DNA of 64,000 nt from Odobenus rosmarus divergens (lineage: Eukaryota > Chordata > Mammalia > Carnivora > Odobenidae), in NCBI RefSeq assembly GCF_000321225.1, contig NW_004451402.1, positions 331,721-395,720 on the forward strand, given 5' to 3'. A program made the position numbers and the translations under genes. How positions within the stretch are numbered: position 1 is the first letter of the stretch; every line of letters begins with the position of its first letter. The notes beneath the pieces were generated by a model. That model ran no database searches, was not told where the DNA came from, and was given only the letters and a program-made list of their open reading frames with translations. This document shows positions 1 through 12,500 of this stretch, in pieces.

Positions 1-119
1 ACAGTGGGAAACACAAGGATTTAATGTTCAGCCTAGATCCCCAAGAAACTTAAATTCAATATGATCTTCCTGTGGGCAGGAAGGTCATGGATGAAGCCAC
101 TAGTGGAGGAGGACCCTTT

Positions 120-560
120 TAGGAGGGGCTCACATGAGACAAGGCACTGAGGCAGGACCACGGGTTGGTTTTCTGGGGGGACAATGGCAGGTTAGTTTGG
201 TTGGAGAATTCATATAAGACAGATAAGACCAGAATCTAGGAAATCTTGAACTAGCAAGGAATTAGCCTGAGGAGTTTGAATTGTTTTTAAAAAGGAAATA
301 AAAACTAATTGAAGACTTTTGAGGTATAGAGTAACAGGATGAACTTGATATTTTAGGAAGAGTAAATTGACAGACTTGTGGAACTGAGAAACAGAGGTTG
401 GAGAGAGAAGGGCCAGTTTGGAGGGTCTATTACCTATGCCCTGCCCTCCCCCACCCTGATTCCTTTTGAAGTGAGAAAGGTGTCCAGGACCCCGTAGTGA
501 CATTCGTGTTTCCGGTGATAGTCTCAGGTTATTATCAGTAAGACCCACTCTTGAACTAAA
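120..560 (+). repeat. Fragment of an old interspersed repeat, family not named
   Basis: The wording here (aggcactgaggcagga, then a stretch on a maintained phenotype such as 'agactttTGAGG', then 'cagaggttggaga') resembles a widespread old mammalian repeat that also appears at 25740-26340, 27460-27850 and 28540-29000. I see no coding potential; the 112-codon frame on the minus strand matches nothing known. Similarity was judged by eye, so both the boundaries and the family are uncertain. Bases 1-119 show nothing. Confidence 0.35.
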
Positions 561-1070
561 GTACGATATAAGGACGTGAGGTTTTTTTTTAATTTTGTAA
601 TGTAGAAGATTTATTTTAATTTTGTTTCATTTCTCTTTATCTCATGTGCATGGAGTTCAGTTCATTACACTGCTCAGCTCATGGCAACTGGGAGGATTGA
701 AGGAGGGTTCTTTCTTAGTTTATTATTCTGTAGTAAACCAGCCCATAATTCAGGTGGTTGGTTTCTTTATTGCCATTGTCTTTTCTGTGTTTATCCATAT
801 TCTTAAACATTTAAGATCAGCCTTTAGCTAGGTGAGAAAAATAAACCTCTGCCCAAGTCAGAGCAAGGTCTACTCTTCCAGATCATCAGATTTGCAAAGC
901 CTGAGTATCTGATAATCACCTTCTAGTGTACTTCATGATCTGATTTACTGCATTCATTACAAACATGGGCAACTTTACAGTCATATGATTAAATAGTGTT
1001 CATCCAGTTAAAAAAAACCTCAAGACTTTTCTGTAACTGATTAGCAATTGTCCATATGCCCATCTCCCAC
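561..1070. other. Unassigned AT-rich intergenic stretch
   Basis: T-rich and A-rich sequence with a 69-codon open frame at 622-831 that has no recognisable domain. No repeat family, promoter or RNA gene was recognised. Confidence 0.5.
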
Positions 1071-1285
1071 GCTTTTTTTAATTTTTAAATTTATTTATTT
1101 GACAGAGAGAGAGAGAGAGCGAGAGCGTGAGAGAGTACAAGCAGGGGGAGTAGCAGACAGAGGGAGAGGGAGAAGCAGGCTCCCCGCTGAGCAGGGAGCC
1201 TGATGCGGGGCTCAATCCTAGGACCCTGGGATCATGACCTGAGCTGAAGTCAGACACTCAACTGACTGAGCCGCCCAGGTGTCCC
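1071..1285 (-). mobile_element. CAN SINE (tRNA-derived), antisense
   Basis: Read on the minus strand this starts with the CAN SINE head (reverse complement of the ccgcccaggtgtccc end at 1271-1285). It continues through the CTGAGCTCAGGTCATGATCC region and a CT-rich segment seen here as a GA tract (about 1103-1136), and ends in a TAAATAAATTT tail. The family is a Pol III retroposon mobilised by L1. No clear target-site duplication was found, so the copy is probably older than the others. The head is mutated (CCGCCC instead of CCACCC). Confidence 0.93.
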
Positions 1286-2464
1286 AGCAGTGACATTAGT
1301 TTTAATTGCTTCTTTCCAAGTGTGTATTCATTCCTTCATTTAGGTATATGACGAACATTTGAGCGTCGGCCGCATGTTGCATCTGTTACCAAATGTGGCA
1401 GCCACTCTGAATCCACTTCATTCCTTCCTTTCACTGTTCAATGTGGATATTGTGCCCGATGCTCCCCCGAGATTGCTCCCAGCTGTCAGACCCCATGGGA
1501 GCCCTACCTTGCACCATGCCTAGGTGCTGTTGGGTTGATCACCACTCCCTGAACTGCTTCCCTTGACCACTGTGAAATTTTGCTTTTCTAACTCTCTGAT
1601 GACTTACTTCTTAAATGGAATTCTTTGGACTTCTGGCCTTGGTACTCTTTCTTTCTGAAGCTATAACCCTAGCTGGGTTGTCTCATCCCGTGTGTCCATG
1701 ACTCCCACATCTGTCTCTCAAGGCTGGCCTTTCCCTGGAGATCTGTCTTTTGCCCCCACTCTACCCCAGCGTGCCGATGGGGGGTCACCTCTCAGTCTTT
1801 AGCTGAAAAATGAAGCCGTTGTCTTCCCCAAACCTTCTCTCTTCCCATATTTTTGCCCTGGCTAATGGAGCTCACCACCAAAGTCAGCTGATCCACCATA
1901 GGGTATATCCATGAGACAGATGCTACAGAAGACTCTCCCACTTCTGGTAACTCTATTGACTGGGGGGTGGGGGGTGAACAACAGATGTATTCAGACTAAA
2001 ATGCTCAACTTTGGTCTTTTCTTATATGTAAGAATGGTTGCTCCTGAAGAACTTGTCTCCTTAGCTTGAGATCTTTCTGGATTGACAGGAAAAGGGGTGG
2101 AGCTAAGGTCACTTTGTCATCAGTGCATGGGGTGTTCTGCTTCTTTGAGTGACCTCTGCCCTGGATGTCAAGGAAGAGGAAAGTTTGGGAACCAGTCCCA
2201 TTTTGGCTCTTCCCAGGAGTTTACTCGGATTAAGCACAAGCAGAAGATGGAAATGGTGGGTTTTCAGGAGAGTTCCTGCCCCTATGGCCTCATCGCGTGG
2301 GTCCCCCAGTGAAGCCATTTCGAATGGCTTCTGACAGCACAGTTACCCGGGGTTGTGCAATGCCTTGGTGCCTTTGCACCAACTGGTGTCTCTGCTGAAA
2401 ATGCTCATTCATTTGTTCATCCATCAAATATAAATGGAAAGATGACTCAGCTGAAAGAACTGAA
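1286..2464. other. Unassigned intergenic sequence
   Basis: About 1.2 kb of moderately GC sequence. Parts of 1400-1850 read like very old L2-type text (pyrimidine-rich, 'ctctcagtcttta'), but I could not anchor it. Overlapping short frames at 2082-2334 lie on both strands and match nothing. No gene supported. Confidence 0.4.
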
Positions 2465-2988
2465 AGAGGGACTCAAATAGATACTTACACACCTGTGTTC
2501 ATAGCAGCGTTCTTCACAACAGTCAAAAGATGGAAACGACCTAAGTGCCCACCGATGGATGAATGGATAAACAAAATGGGGGATATACACACAATGGGGA
2601 ATTATTCAGCCTTAAAAAAGAATGAAAATCTGATACATACCAACACGGATGAACCTTGAAAACATTATGCTGAGTGAAATAAGCCAGATATGAAAGGAAA
2701 AATCTCGTACGATTTCACTTACATGGAATATATAGAATTGTCAAATTCAGAGAGACAGAAAGCACATAGAGGTTGCAGGGGCTGGAGCAGGGAGAGTGGG
2801 GAGGGGGCAGTGGGGAGGGGGCTATTGCATAACGGGTACAGAGTTTCGGTTTGGGATGATGAAAATTTTTGAAAACAGTGTTGATGATTGCACAACACTG
2901 TGAATATAATTAATACCACTGAATAGACCACTCAAAAATGGTTAAAATGGCAAATTTTGCTATATGTATTTTGCTAGGATAAGAAAAT
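2465..2988 (+). mobile_element. L1M LINE fragment: ORF2 C-terminus plus 3' UTR
   Basis: The text follows the end of L1 ORF2: 'cctaagtgcccaccgatgga' then 'ttcagccttaaaaaagaatg' then 'atgctgagtgaaataagcca'. These encode the DEWIN-, FSALKKNE- and ML SEIS-type segments. They are followed by an old 3' UTR with GGGG-rich text at 2797-2822 and 'gggtacagagtttcggtttg', ending near 'ttttgctaggataagaaa'. It is a degraded, 5'-truncated copy with stops, and not active. The open frames inside it are relics. Confidence 0.85.
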
Positions 2989-5900
2989 ATGTAAATGGAG
3001 AAATAGCATTTGCCATGATGGTTCTTAGAGTATTTGTAGACCTATGTGAATTTCTAGGGTGGGAGCCTTGCCCTATTGAACTGGGTACCCTCCAAGTCCA
3101 GCACACAGGAAGGACAAATGAGGAGGAGCTTGAGGCTGGGTTTTGAAAAGAGAGGAGAGGCAGTGGCATCTAAGTACATCTAATCTTTTTCTTTTATTAT
3201 TCTGGAACTTACGTACAGTGTTGATTAGGTCCCTTTTTGCTCTAAAAATTGTTCCTTTCTGAGGGAGAAGGGGCAGAGAGAAGAGTTGGCCATGGCTGGG
3301 TGAAGTGTCCTCTGGTGACAAGCTTTGGGCCAACCTGGAGGATACAGGGCATGGTTTATTGAGGGCACCCGTGGGGGCTGGACTTGGAAAGCCAAGGGAA
3401 GGGGGGTTGGGGATGCCTGGATTCTCAGCTCAGAGCTTTGAGGTAGAGAGGCAGGGGAGTGCCATAGGAGAGTGTGGGTTGAGAGAGGTGGCCTCTAGGG
3501 ACCAGACACACTCTTCCAGGCAGCCTCCAGCAGGCCCACGTGGCCTTGTGGTTTCAGTGCGTGGCTAGGCGCTGCCCTTCCAAAGGTTGGGATTATGTTG
3601 ATCAGAACTGTCTTTTCCCTGGCGGGTGGGGGGGGAAGATGTCTCTTCTTTTTTCTCCTTCATTTTTTTTTTTTTTTTTGCTGAAAAAAACAAAAACAAA
3701 AGCAAGGAAGTACTCCTTCCCATGTCCTTCAAAGCGCTGTGGCGTCTTCAGATCTGGGTACTTGAAAGCTAAAGCTGGTCATAATTTCCGATGGACATAA
3801 TGTGCATTTGAAATTCTCTTCCACATCAAATTAAATCTGTCTTGGACTGATTTCCTGGAAGTGTTTTTCATTAGAATAATAGTCCTCAGCTGAGAGATCA
3901 GATACCGCAGAAGGGGAAACAGGAACAGGGGATCATCACGTGCCTCCTTGAGGGAGTACTCGGCGATTACTTTTGAGGGACTACTTGGGAGAGACCATCC
4001 CTTCTCTAGGCCTGCCCCCAGGGAAGAGGCGCTGGGTCTGGTGAGCCCCCAGTTACTTCAGTGATAAAATCTTTCTTTTTTAAAAATTTAAAGTATAGAG
4101 CAAAAAAGAAATTGGGTTCAACCAGGAAACCACCCACCTACCCACCTACCCAACCAAAATCCATCGAGTACCTACTAGTTGAGCATCCCTCTGAGGTGCC
4201 AGGAATATAATGGTTAGTAAGAGTCCCTGAAAAAGAGGAAAGCTCACAGGAGGAAACCCCAGGGACCAAGACAAAGCTCCAGTAGTATTTGATGACTTTT
4301 TTTTTCCTCTGGTCTTAAATATGTCCTTCTGTGTAAGGCACACTCTGCCGTACCTACAAAGGGTTCCAGACTGACTGATGGAGGAAATCCTTCTGAAATT
4401 CTTTTCTCCTCCTCCTCTCTGAAACATGACTTGTTTACTGCAGGCTGTTAACGGCCTTGAGAACATCTTTAATCCTTAGCCAGGGTCTTTAAATATAATA
4501 CATCAATAACAGGTAATTATTCGCTTTGAACTTTTTGCTCCTTTCCCCTATACCCTGCGGGGTGAGCTTGGAACTTTTAAGCACTGTAACAGATTCTTCC
4601 TATCAAGTGTCAAAACTCATAAGGCATATGTCAAAGAATTTGTTTGCTTACTTTCATCTGTCTTCCCTCCTCCCTCCTTTTACTTCTAAGTCTAGCCACC
4701 AGCTTTGTGGATTATGGCGCTGAGCACCAGTTTTCAGCCTGGCGGCTTTTCTCTAAGCCAGGACCACCTCGGACCCTGAAGAATTTACCCCCATGCACCC
4801 AACCTTGTTGCCCTTAAGAGTCTCATGCAGTTGAGTTTGTTACTCCTGGCCTGTCACGTTATTCCTGTTTTGAACGTGTCCAGGAAAATCCTGTCAAATT
4901 CAAAACTTCCTTTTGCCCCAAACCGATCTTTGATCTGAGAGGCCTGGACATGACTGACTCCGAGCAGCTTGCTCTGTGCACACTGGGGCCCAGGAGCTCT
5001 TTTGCAAGCATCTTGAGGAAACAAAAAATGGTTTATTTGTTTTGTCAGCCAGGGTTGATGATGGATGGTCTGATCTTTCGCTCTTGTGAGCTCTTGGACC
5101 AGCCCTGTCCTGAAGACAGATTCGTCACCAGGGCGCTCCTCCCACCTCCTTGAGCACTGTCTGTGGGCTGTGGATTGGTCCGCTCCATGGAAGCCACAGG
5201 CTCAGCTTCTCGTGGTTTTTTTTCTAACAGGTTTGAGTAGCCAAGTGACTGCTTTAACCTTATTGCTATATCATTACGTTAAGTGGTGCCAGTTTGGTTC
5301 TCTGTTTAAATAAAATCTTTATTGCCCACCTAAGGCTCTCTTGCATGGGGTTTTCCAGACATCAGCTAAAGTGGTACACAAATTAATATAAATGCTGATA
5401 ACCTCAGAAAATCGAAGGCCTAGGTGTGCAGGACAGATGGTCTGGGAGTTTCTTACCTCAGGCTCTCCTGAGGGAATGAAATCAATAGTGAACTAGGAAC
5501 TCATTTTAGGTTTAAGGAGTTAGCCAGATTTAACTAAAGAGAAACACTGAGAGTGTTACTTGACATTGAGAAAGTTATCCACATTTCTATACCCCAAATA
5601 ATCAAATTGGATAATTGAATTCTGTGATGTTACTCAGATGATTTCCTTACTCGCTAAGGGTAAAAATTCATTCTGAATGTAGACATAACAAGATCTAACA
5701 GGATGTTCTGGAGTCTCCCCGAGGAATAATGACTAACAAAGTGGAAACTTTCACTCTTAAATCTGATTTCATCCTTGACCTTGCTAGTGACCTTTGGCCT
5801 ATTGCCTCCTCTTTCAATATCTGTTTCCCCATGATTATGATGGTTATACAGTATCAAAGGAGCCTTTACATGTCATGAAGAACTCATATGATAAGCAATA

Positions 5901-8009
5901 TGTTTATATTGAAGAACATTGAAGAACTCAGATTCTATCTATCTAGGATGTCAAAATGTCCTTATTTAAATCACTGTGGTTTTTTGAAAAAAATCAGTGT
6001 TTGGGTATCATGAAGATCAATGAACTAGTGGGCTGACTCTACTTTTCCTTTATCCAACAGTTATTCTGGCAACATATGATAGAGCTTGAGTGTGCCATGT
6101 GCATAATTAACAATGGCAGAAAAACAAGGATAACATTGTGCTAGTAACCTTCAGGGAGGGGCTGTCTGCCCCTGAGTGAGCTCAGCAGGGAGGGTGGGCT
6201 GAGTTCTGTAAGAAAAGAAGTCAGATTTAAAGCTCCCATGTTTTTGAAACTTCAGTGAGCAGAGGGACATCTGGTAGAGAAGATATCCACAGTTTCCTGT
6301 TCTCTGCTTTGTTATTTTTTCCCCCATTCTGATTACAGGTTAGGTTTTCACGGGCTGCCCTGGCCAGGGCCTGGGAGATGTAGAGTTACAGGAGCTGTTA
6401 GTTGGTCACTTTAATTACAGGCCCAGGGGTCTTTGAGGGGTATTTCTTTCCTTGGGATAATCTTCTGCAGCTTTGTTAACATCTCAGGGACCCGTGGATC
6501 CCTGTCATCGCCACACCGGGTTCCCACCACTGGGTAGCTTTCTAGCTAAAGAACAGTCAAAAGTGCGGAATTTGTCAGCATGAATTCCTAAACAAGTATG
6601 AAGAGTAGCCATAAATATTGATGGATTGTTAGCTTAGTGTCAAAATGAATTCTTTATCACATTTGAATAATCTGACTACAAAGTATTAAATCAAATAGAT
6701 ACTTGGGTAGATTTTAATCATTAAAGTTAATTTGTTGATATAAAAATAATTTAACATAAGCAGAATAAGGCAGGATTTTTTTCAGATAAAAATTGAATGA
6801 AAGGGATTACTAATGAAAGATTTTGATGAATCTGACTAGAAATAAGTAAGTATGTGGATTAACAAGAATCTTCTACTCTACATAGTGAATACACATCCAA
6901 GGCAAAAAAACCCGTGCCTGCTTCACTGATATAAAGGAATTTTAGCAAATCACAGGCACACTCCATATTATAAACACAGAGCTTTTTAGCATCCTACACA
7001 TCCCCAGGGCTCAGATCACAGGAACTGTGACTCAGAGTGCTGTTACTAACTCTAGGTGCCATGTTTCTGGGGGGTGGTGAACTGAAGTGCAACAAGAAGG
7101 CACAAGATGTGGGAAGGCCTTGAAAGCATCTCAGCCAAGGAGGAGGTTAATGTATTTTGTCCAGGAGAAGACTGTGGGGATATCATCTATTTGCCTTCAA
7201 ACCATTAAAAGACTCCTTTTTAGAGAAAGGAGTAGACTTTTTTCATAGGAGCTTCGCTAACGTTTCAGAGAGAGAAAATTCCTTTCAGTCTCAGAAATGT
7301 CTACCGAAGAATATAGTTTTCCAACTTGGGAGTGGACTGCCTTCTAACCAAACTCCTGTGCACTGGATACCTATATACACAGAGATGTTGGAGAAGAATT
7401 GTCATGTATTACGAGGGAGTGTGTATAAGTGATCAGTGAAGCCCCTTTCTTTGAATCTATGTACGGGTTGGTGGTTCACTGTCTTCTTTCTCTACTTGCT
7501 GGGAGGTCCCCATCAGCCCTGCTCCTGTTATTCATAGTCCTATTCCAAAGAGGAGATGAGTGCTAAAGGCTATATTTTAAAAGAGCATAAAATCGTGACT
7601 CTCATATAACTTCAAAATGAGCTTGTGTCAGAGACTGCACTTAACTCCTAGATTAATGAGAGATTCACTGGATGTTACAATGGCCCAAGGAGTGCATATC
7701 TAGAGTCAGAGAAGGAGTGAAGAAATTAATTTACAAATGGATGCAAAGCTGGCAGAGCTGGTCAATGTCCATAGGGCAGGAGTCCATGGCGTTCCACTGG
7801 ATACAATCTACATTTCTATGGATAGGAATAGTTGTATTACTCTCAGTTTTCTACAAGCTCACCTTTATCTCTACGGAGTTGTGGAATAGTCTAGCCAAAG
7901 GCAAACATCTACAGAGGAGTGTATGGCATTCCAATGAAAAGATGTCCAGTAATCTCTTCTGCCCATTTCAAAATCTTCCCCAGTTTTTTCCTACATGAGT
8001 TAACATACA
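2989..8009. other. Long unassigned intergenic region
   Basis: Five kilobases without a recognised gene. It contains a poly-T run at 3665-3681 followed by an A/C-rich stretch, a short CCTACCCA tract at about 4131-4153, and a probable old repeat fragment at 4150-4260 ('gagtacctactagttgagca', 'ggtgccaggaatataatggt'). GC is higher before about 5200 and falls after it. Open frames (up to 108 codons at 7672-7998) have no recognisable motifs. An old repeat content is likely but could not be named. Confidence 0.45.
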
Positions 8010-8085
8010 GAAAGTTCTCCCTAGAGTGCCTGGCAAACGGTAAATGCTCAAACAATGTTATGTACTATTATCATTGCTGTTATTT
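8010..8085 (+). repeat. MIR 3'-end fragment
   Basis: 'gagtgcctggcaaacggtaa' followed by 'atgctcaaacaatgtta' and 'attatcattgctgttatt' follows the end of the MIR SINE consensus. Only the 3' portion is convincing. Confidence 0.5.
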
Positions 8086-8534
8086 TTTACCCAAGTCCTG
8101 GGTAGATGAATCACCTGGTGGTTGATGTGAGAGACTCTTTGACCAAGGTCTTGACCATCATTTTTTTCCCATTCCCTTTGGAAATATACACACATCAGGC
8201 TACCAACTTTCATCTCTCATAGATCAATGTTTTCTATGTTAGGAAATCTTTTTTCCAATGTGCACACAAAAAAGCATCCTTATCTTTGATTCCTTCCAAT
8301 TCCTAGTTACCTAGTGTAGGAAAATTTCTCTCTGACTCAAATGATGTGTAAGAAAAGTTCCAATGATGTTCCTCAGTCAGGGAAAGAACAGACTGTAAGT
8401 TTTTACTAAAGTTACAAATGACAAATGTTAGATTTAGTTATCTCTGCAAACAGAAGCCAAATATCCATTGCTTAGAGTTGTTGAGTATTCAAACAGTGAC
8501 ACAGGAATAATGTCAGTTAGACAATTTATACGTA
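8086..8534. other. Unassigned intergenic stretch
   Basis: AT-rich sequence with no recognised repeat, gene or RNA. It ends at the TA (8533-8534) that abuts the Tigger-type element. Confidence 0.4.
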
Positions 8535-8837
8535 CATTTGCCCCCTGAACAATGTGAGGGTTAGGGGTGCTGAGCACCCACTCAGTCAAAAATCTTCATA
8601 GAACTTTTGACTCCCCCAAAACTTAACTACCAATAGCCCACAGTTGATCAGAAAAGCCTTGCCAATAACATAAACAGTCAATTAACACATATTTTGTATG
8701 TTATATGTATTATATTCTTATAACAGAATAAGTTATTCTTACAATAAAGTAAGTTAGAGAAAAAATGTTAAAAAATCAAAGGAAGAGAAAATATATTTAC
8801 AGTACTGTAGTATGTTTATTGGAAAAAAATCTGTGTT

Positions 8838-9432
8838 GGTGGGGGGTGGGAGGGATGGGGTGGCTGGTGATAGACATTGGGGAGGGTATGTGCTATGGTG
8901 AGTGCTGTGAAATGTGCAAGACTGTTGAATCACAGATCTGTACCTCTGAATAAATAATACATTATATGTTAAAAAAAAGAAGAAGAAGAAGATAGCAGGA
9001 GGGGAAGAATGAAGGGGGGTAAATCGGAGAGGGAGACGAACCATGAGAGACGATGGACTCTGAGAAACAAACTGAGGGTTCTAAAGGGGAGGAGGTGGGG
9101 GGATGGGTTAGCCTGGTGATGGGTATTAAGGAGGGCACGCTCTGCATGGAGCACTGGGTGTTATACACAAACAATGAATCATGGAACACTACATCAAAAA
9201 CTAATGATGTGATGTATGGTAATTAACATAACATAATAAAAAAATAAAAAGAGGAGTGAGAATCAAAAAAAAAAAAGAAACCTATGTTATCTCTACCATC
9301 TCTCCCTCCACAAAACTTAAAATATATAATCAGCCACCCCCCACACCTGTAGCTACAGCTCTTTCTACCAACAGGTCCTGTCCCTGCATTATAATAAAAT
9401 CACTCTTTTGCACACACACAAAAAAAGAGAAG
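8838..9432 (+). mobile_element. Carnivore L1 3' end with probable 3' transduction, nested in Tigger
   Basis: A 5'-truncated L1 inserted into the Tigger element. The duplicated target is 12 bp, AAAATCTGTGTT, at 8826-8837 and 9433-9444, starting with AAAA as expected for L1 endonuclease. The L1 3' UTR runs 8838-9240: a G-rich G4-type tract (8841-8860), the GAAGAAGAAG purine tract (8979-8991), 'ggagcactgggtgttataca', and AATAAA at 9235-9240. A first A-tract follows at 9238-9250. About 170 bp of non-L1 sequence then follows, with its own AATAAA (9393-9398) and a second A-rich tail (from 9420). This is the structure of an L1 3' transduction. Confidence 0.88.
9251..9419 (+). other. Non-L1 segment carried between two poly(A) tails (transduced flank)
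   Basis: This segment lies between the L1 tail and a second tail, inside the same target-site duplication, so it most simply arrived with the L1 transcript by read-through to the downstream AATAAA at 9393-9398. Cleavage about 20 bases later fits. An A12 run at 9265-9276 shows either tail slippage or an extra internal tail. The phrase 'aataaaatcactcttttgca' is reminiscent of an ERV LTR poly(A) region, so the source locus may have been an LTR; that is a guess. Confidence 0.65.
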
Positions 9433-9494
9433 AAAATCTGTGTTTAAGTGGACTTGTGTAGTTCAAACCCACGTTGTTCAGGGGTCAATCACAT

Positions 9495-9566
9495 ATATGT
9501 ATGTATTTAACTTGCCTTTATATCCATCTATGTATCTATGTATCTATCTACCTATCATCTATCATC
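9495..9566 (+). repeat. Imperfect TATG/TATC tetranucleotide microsatellite
   Basis: TATGTATG gives way to repeated TATCTATG and TATCTATC units with interruptions, starting just after the Tigger right end. Confidence 0.8.
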
Positions 9567-12500
9567 AGACCCACTCACTCGAATATTGAACTCATCTATA
9601 GGCAAGTACGTGGCTATGACTTGTAGCTTCTGTTTGCCATACTGATGAAAAACTCAACTTTTCATTGTTGCAGAACAATAGAATGGAAACCTACATTTTC
9701 TGATATTTGTAACTCTTTCATGTGCCTTTTATAGTTCTATCCCATTCCTGACAATTATGCATTCTTTTCCCCTGACAGGTTGGAAGCACAGCCCTGCTCC
9801 CCCGCAGGCCCCATTTGACATAGGTTTGTGGCCGGTCTCATTGTTTACAAAGGCAGAGACAGAGCCCCTTCCTTGGCAGCCTCAGTGATATATTAGGAAG
9901 ATCCTAGAAATAGCTGTAGGATCTATAGGAACAGTATATAATTATGTCTTATAATGTTTAAAATGCAAGGTGATGAAACTCCTAACTTAATAACCAGCTT
10001 TTGGTTTAGGACTTATCTATCATTTGAAAGTGTTTTAATAATATATGTGGAAAATTTTCACCAAATATTTTCAGTCAAAAACTTGCACATAAAATTTCCT
10101 GGGTCCAAGTCTAAATATAAACACTATTGCTACTCCTGTGTGGAATAAAGATCTGTTTATGGAGGAGTCCATGTTCGTGTACTTTCAGTGAGGATAGGAT
10201 GTGTGTGTTTGGCTTGGGGCTTATTTTATACCACACCCCCCCACTTGACTCAATTGCATATGAAAAATCACGAAATTAACTTCTGGGTGTGGATGAGCAC
10301 CAACTCAAAGGCCACTCCACCTATAAATCAGGGAACTGGAGCGCTTTATTAGATTTACCCAAACCTCTCCCAGAGAGATGATGCGTTCACGCACACAGAG
10401 CAGACACCGAAGGCCAAAAATCCTTCCTGGAGTGCTTTGGGACTTTGCCAGCTCCTCAAGAATTCAAGACATCTATGTATTCTTTATTGAGCTGTGTTTA
10501 TTTACTTTTCCATGGCAGTGAAATCTCTTTCAATACCTTTAATGGCCTCAGCACCCTCTGTCCAGTGAGCATTGCGTGTCATCCCGGCTGTGATCTGCTG
10601 AGCCCACAGGACTCGGGTCACAGAACAGTTTCTGGTGCCAACACACGTCTTCTTTCACATTGCTATTAACTCGGCAGTAAAGAAGCAAGATTGGCTTGTG
10701 AAAGTGTCCTGGGTCCTTCAAATTTTGCTCAGGTTTCACAGTCCTTGTAATGTGAGCTCCCTGTGCTGAGTGGTTTAGAGGTTATGGTCAGATGACTGCT
10801 TTATTCCGACCTGTCAGCTGGACAGTCATGTTTGGGGTGTGCGTGTGTTTGCACAGGGTTATCCTTGGTCTGGAGGAGCCCAGAAAGGTCCTGGAGGATG
10901 CCTCTACGGGGATAGGCACAGGCAGCCAGAATCCTTGCCTGCCATACTGCCTTCCACCTGCTGCCCGGGCCTGCTGGTCACCCTGACGCCCAGCCCAAGA
11001 CCGACAGTTCAGTGTTCCCACAGCAGAAGCTGTGCTTATGTGAGCCACGGCCTTCACGTGGTCTGAAACCGCAGAGCTATCACAAGGACGCCGAAGGGTA
11101 TCTAAGACAAATAGGACAGTTAGGGACCTGCCCTGTCCAGGCCTGGTGGCTGTGGAAGACACAGAGTTGTTCTCAAGTCTATGGTGGCAACTCTCGTCCC
11201 CCCTGCGGGCCACAGGCTGGGGAGGAATCGGAGTACACAGAGGGCCTCACATTCCTTTTAAGTAGTGTGTATATGCACAGTTTTGGTGGAGCTATTTATA
11301 AGTGCACTTATGTCTCAGTCACTGTGCTTATTAAAGACATAAATATTTTACCTCTTAGCAAAGAAGAAAATAGTTTTCACAGATTTCCTGGCAGGTAACA
11401 ATGCAACCTCGCCAACCCTTTTCATCTGCAGATTTCAACCTAATAAAGGATTGATCTAGGGAACAGGACTTGTTTCAATGTCATACTCCCGAAAAGTGTA
11501 AAACCAGGTTGACCAGAGGGTAGGGGGGTTTGCCTCCACCTTAGGATATTTTACAAGTTATTGGGGCTTTGTTGAGGGGTGTCAAAATAGAAAGCAGAGA
11601 TAGAATGGAAAAGATTGAATTCCCCAAAGTGTGAGAACGCTTGACTGACAGGGAAACATCTTTCTTGAGGGTCGGCTGATTAGTCGTCTTAATTAGGTAT
11701 CACACCATGTGACAAAAGCCTTCTGGCTCCAACGCCCGGTGATGATTTGGTGCCACACCAAAGCCTCAGAGTGAAAACTCTCCTGGTAGTGTAGACACCC
11801 GAGGCCAACGGTGGTCTGAAGGCTGAACATTGTGTTCAAAGCAGGATTCTCCTGGGGGAGCAAGGAGGGCATGCGGATGACAGGAGGAAGGCCTGGGGGT
11901 GGATGTGTTGAGGGGGAGGATTCGTCAGCCTGCTGGCACTTAGGAAAGAGGGACAAATAAGGGGAGGATACTTCAAGAGCGAGCAAGATAAAGATCACTC
12001 CCTTTCCTTGACTCGGTCTCAGCCACTATGCTGGCACGTGTCCTGCGTCTTTTCACCCCGTCCCCTCCACGACCCAGGAGTGTGGCCTGGCAGGCTGAGA
12101 GCGCCTCAGGGACCCGCTTCCCCAGGGCAGGTGCACGGCCACCCTCCCCGCCCGCCCTCGCTCCACTGTCCTGCGGTGACATGGTTTTCTTCCTCTCCCC
12201 TCCACTGTCCGCCCGCTTCTTTATCTTCTCTGGGCTCCCCCCAAAACTGGAACTGGAATTCCCTCTTCTCAGACACTGCTGCACGGGGCATAGTGTGTAA
12301 TGGGCTTTTATCACCGATTTGCAGATAACACAGCGGGCAGAGATGCCACCCTCTCGCACAGCACGGAGCCTACCTAGACAGCAGGACTCCCCCCCCCCCG
12401 GCCCGTCCCGCTGCTTCTGCTTTTGCAGACGGGGCTGTAGACTCTCATGCTTGGCTCAGCTCTTTTGCTCCTTTCCCTTTTGCTGCCTCCTTGTCAACTC

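Larger units (their letters stand above)
8535..9491 (-). mobile_element. Tigger2/MER28-like DNA transposon, split by an L1
   Basis: The left end 'ccccctgaacaatgtgaggg' and the right end 'cccacgttgttcaggggtca' are inverted repeats of the CCCTTGAACAAC type, and a TA sits just outside the left end, as for pogo/Tigger elements. Internal phrases such as 'cttttgactcccccaaaact' and 'cagtcaattaacacatattt' also occur, in the opposite orientation, in the second copy at 19231-19561. The two halves are 8535-8837 and 9433-9491, separated by an L1. It is non-autonomous (no transposase frame). The subfamily name is from memory, and strand is set relative to the second copy, which is called plus. Confidence 0.82.
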
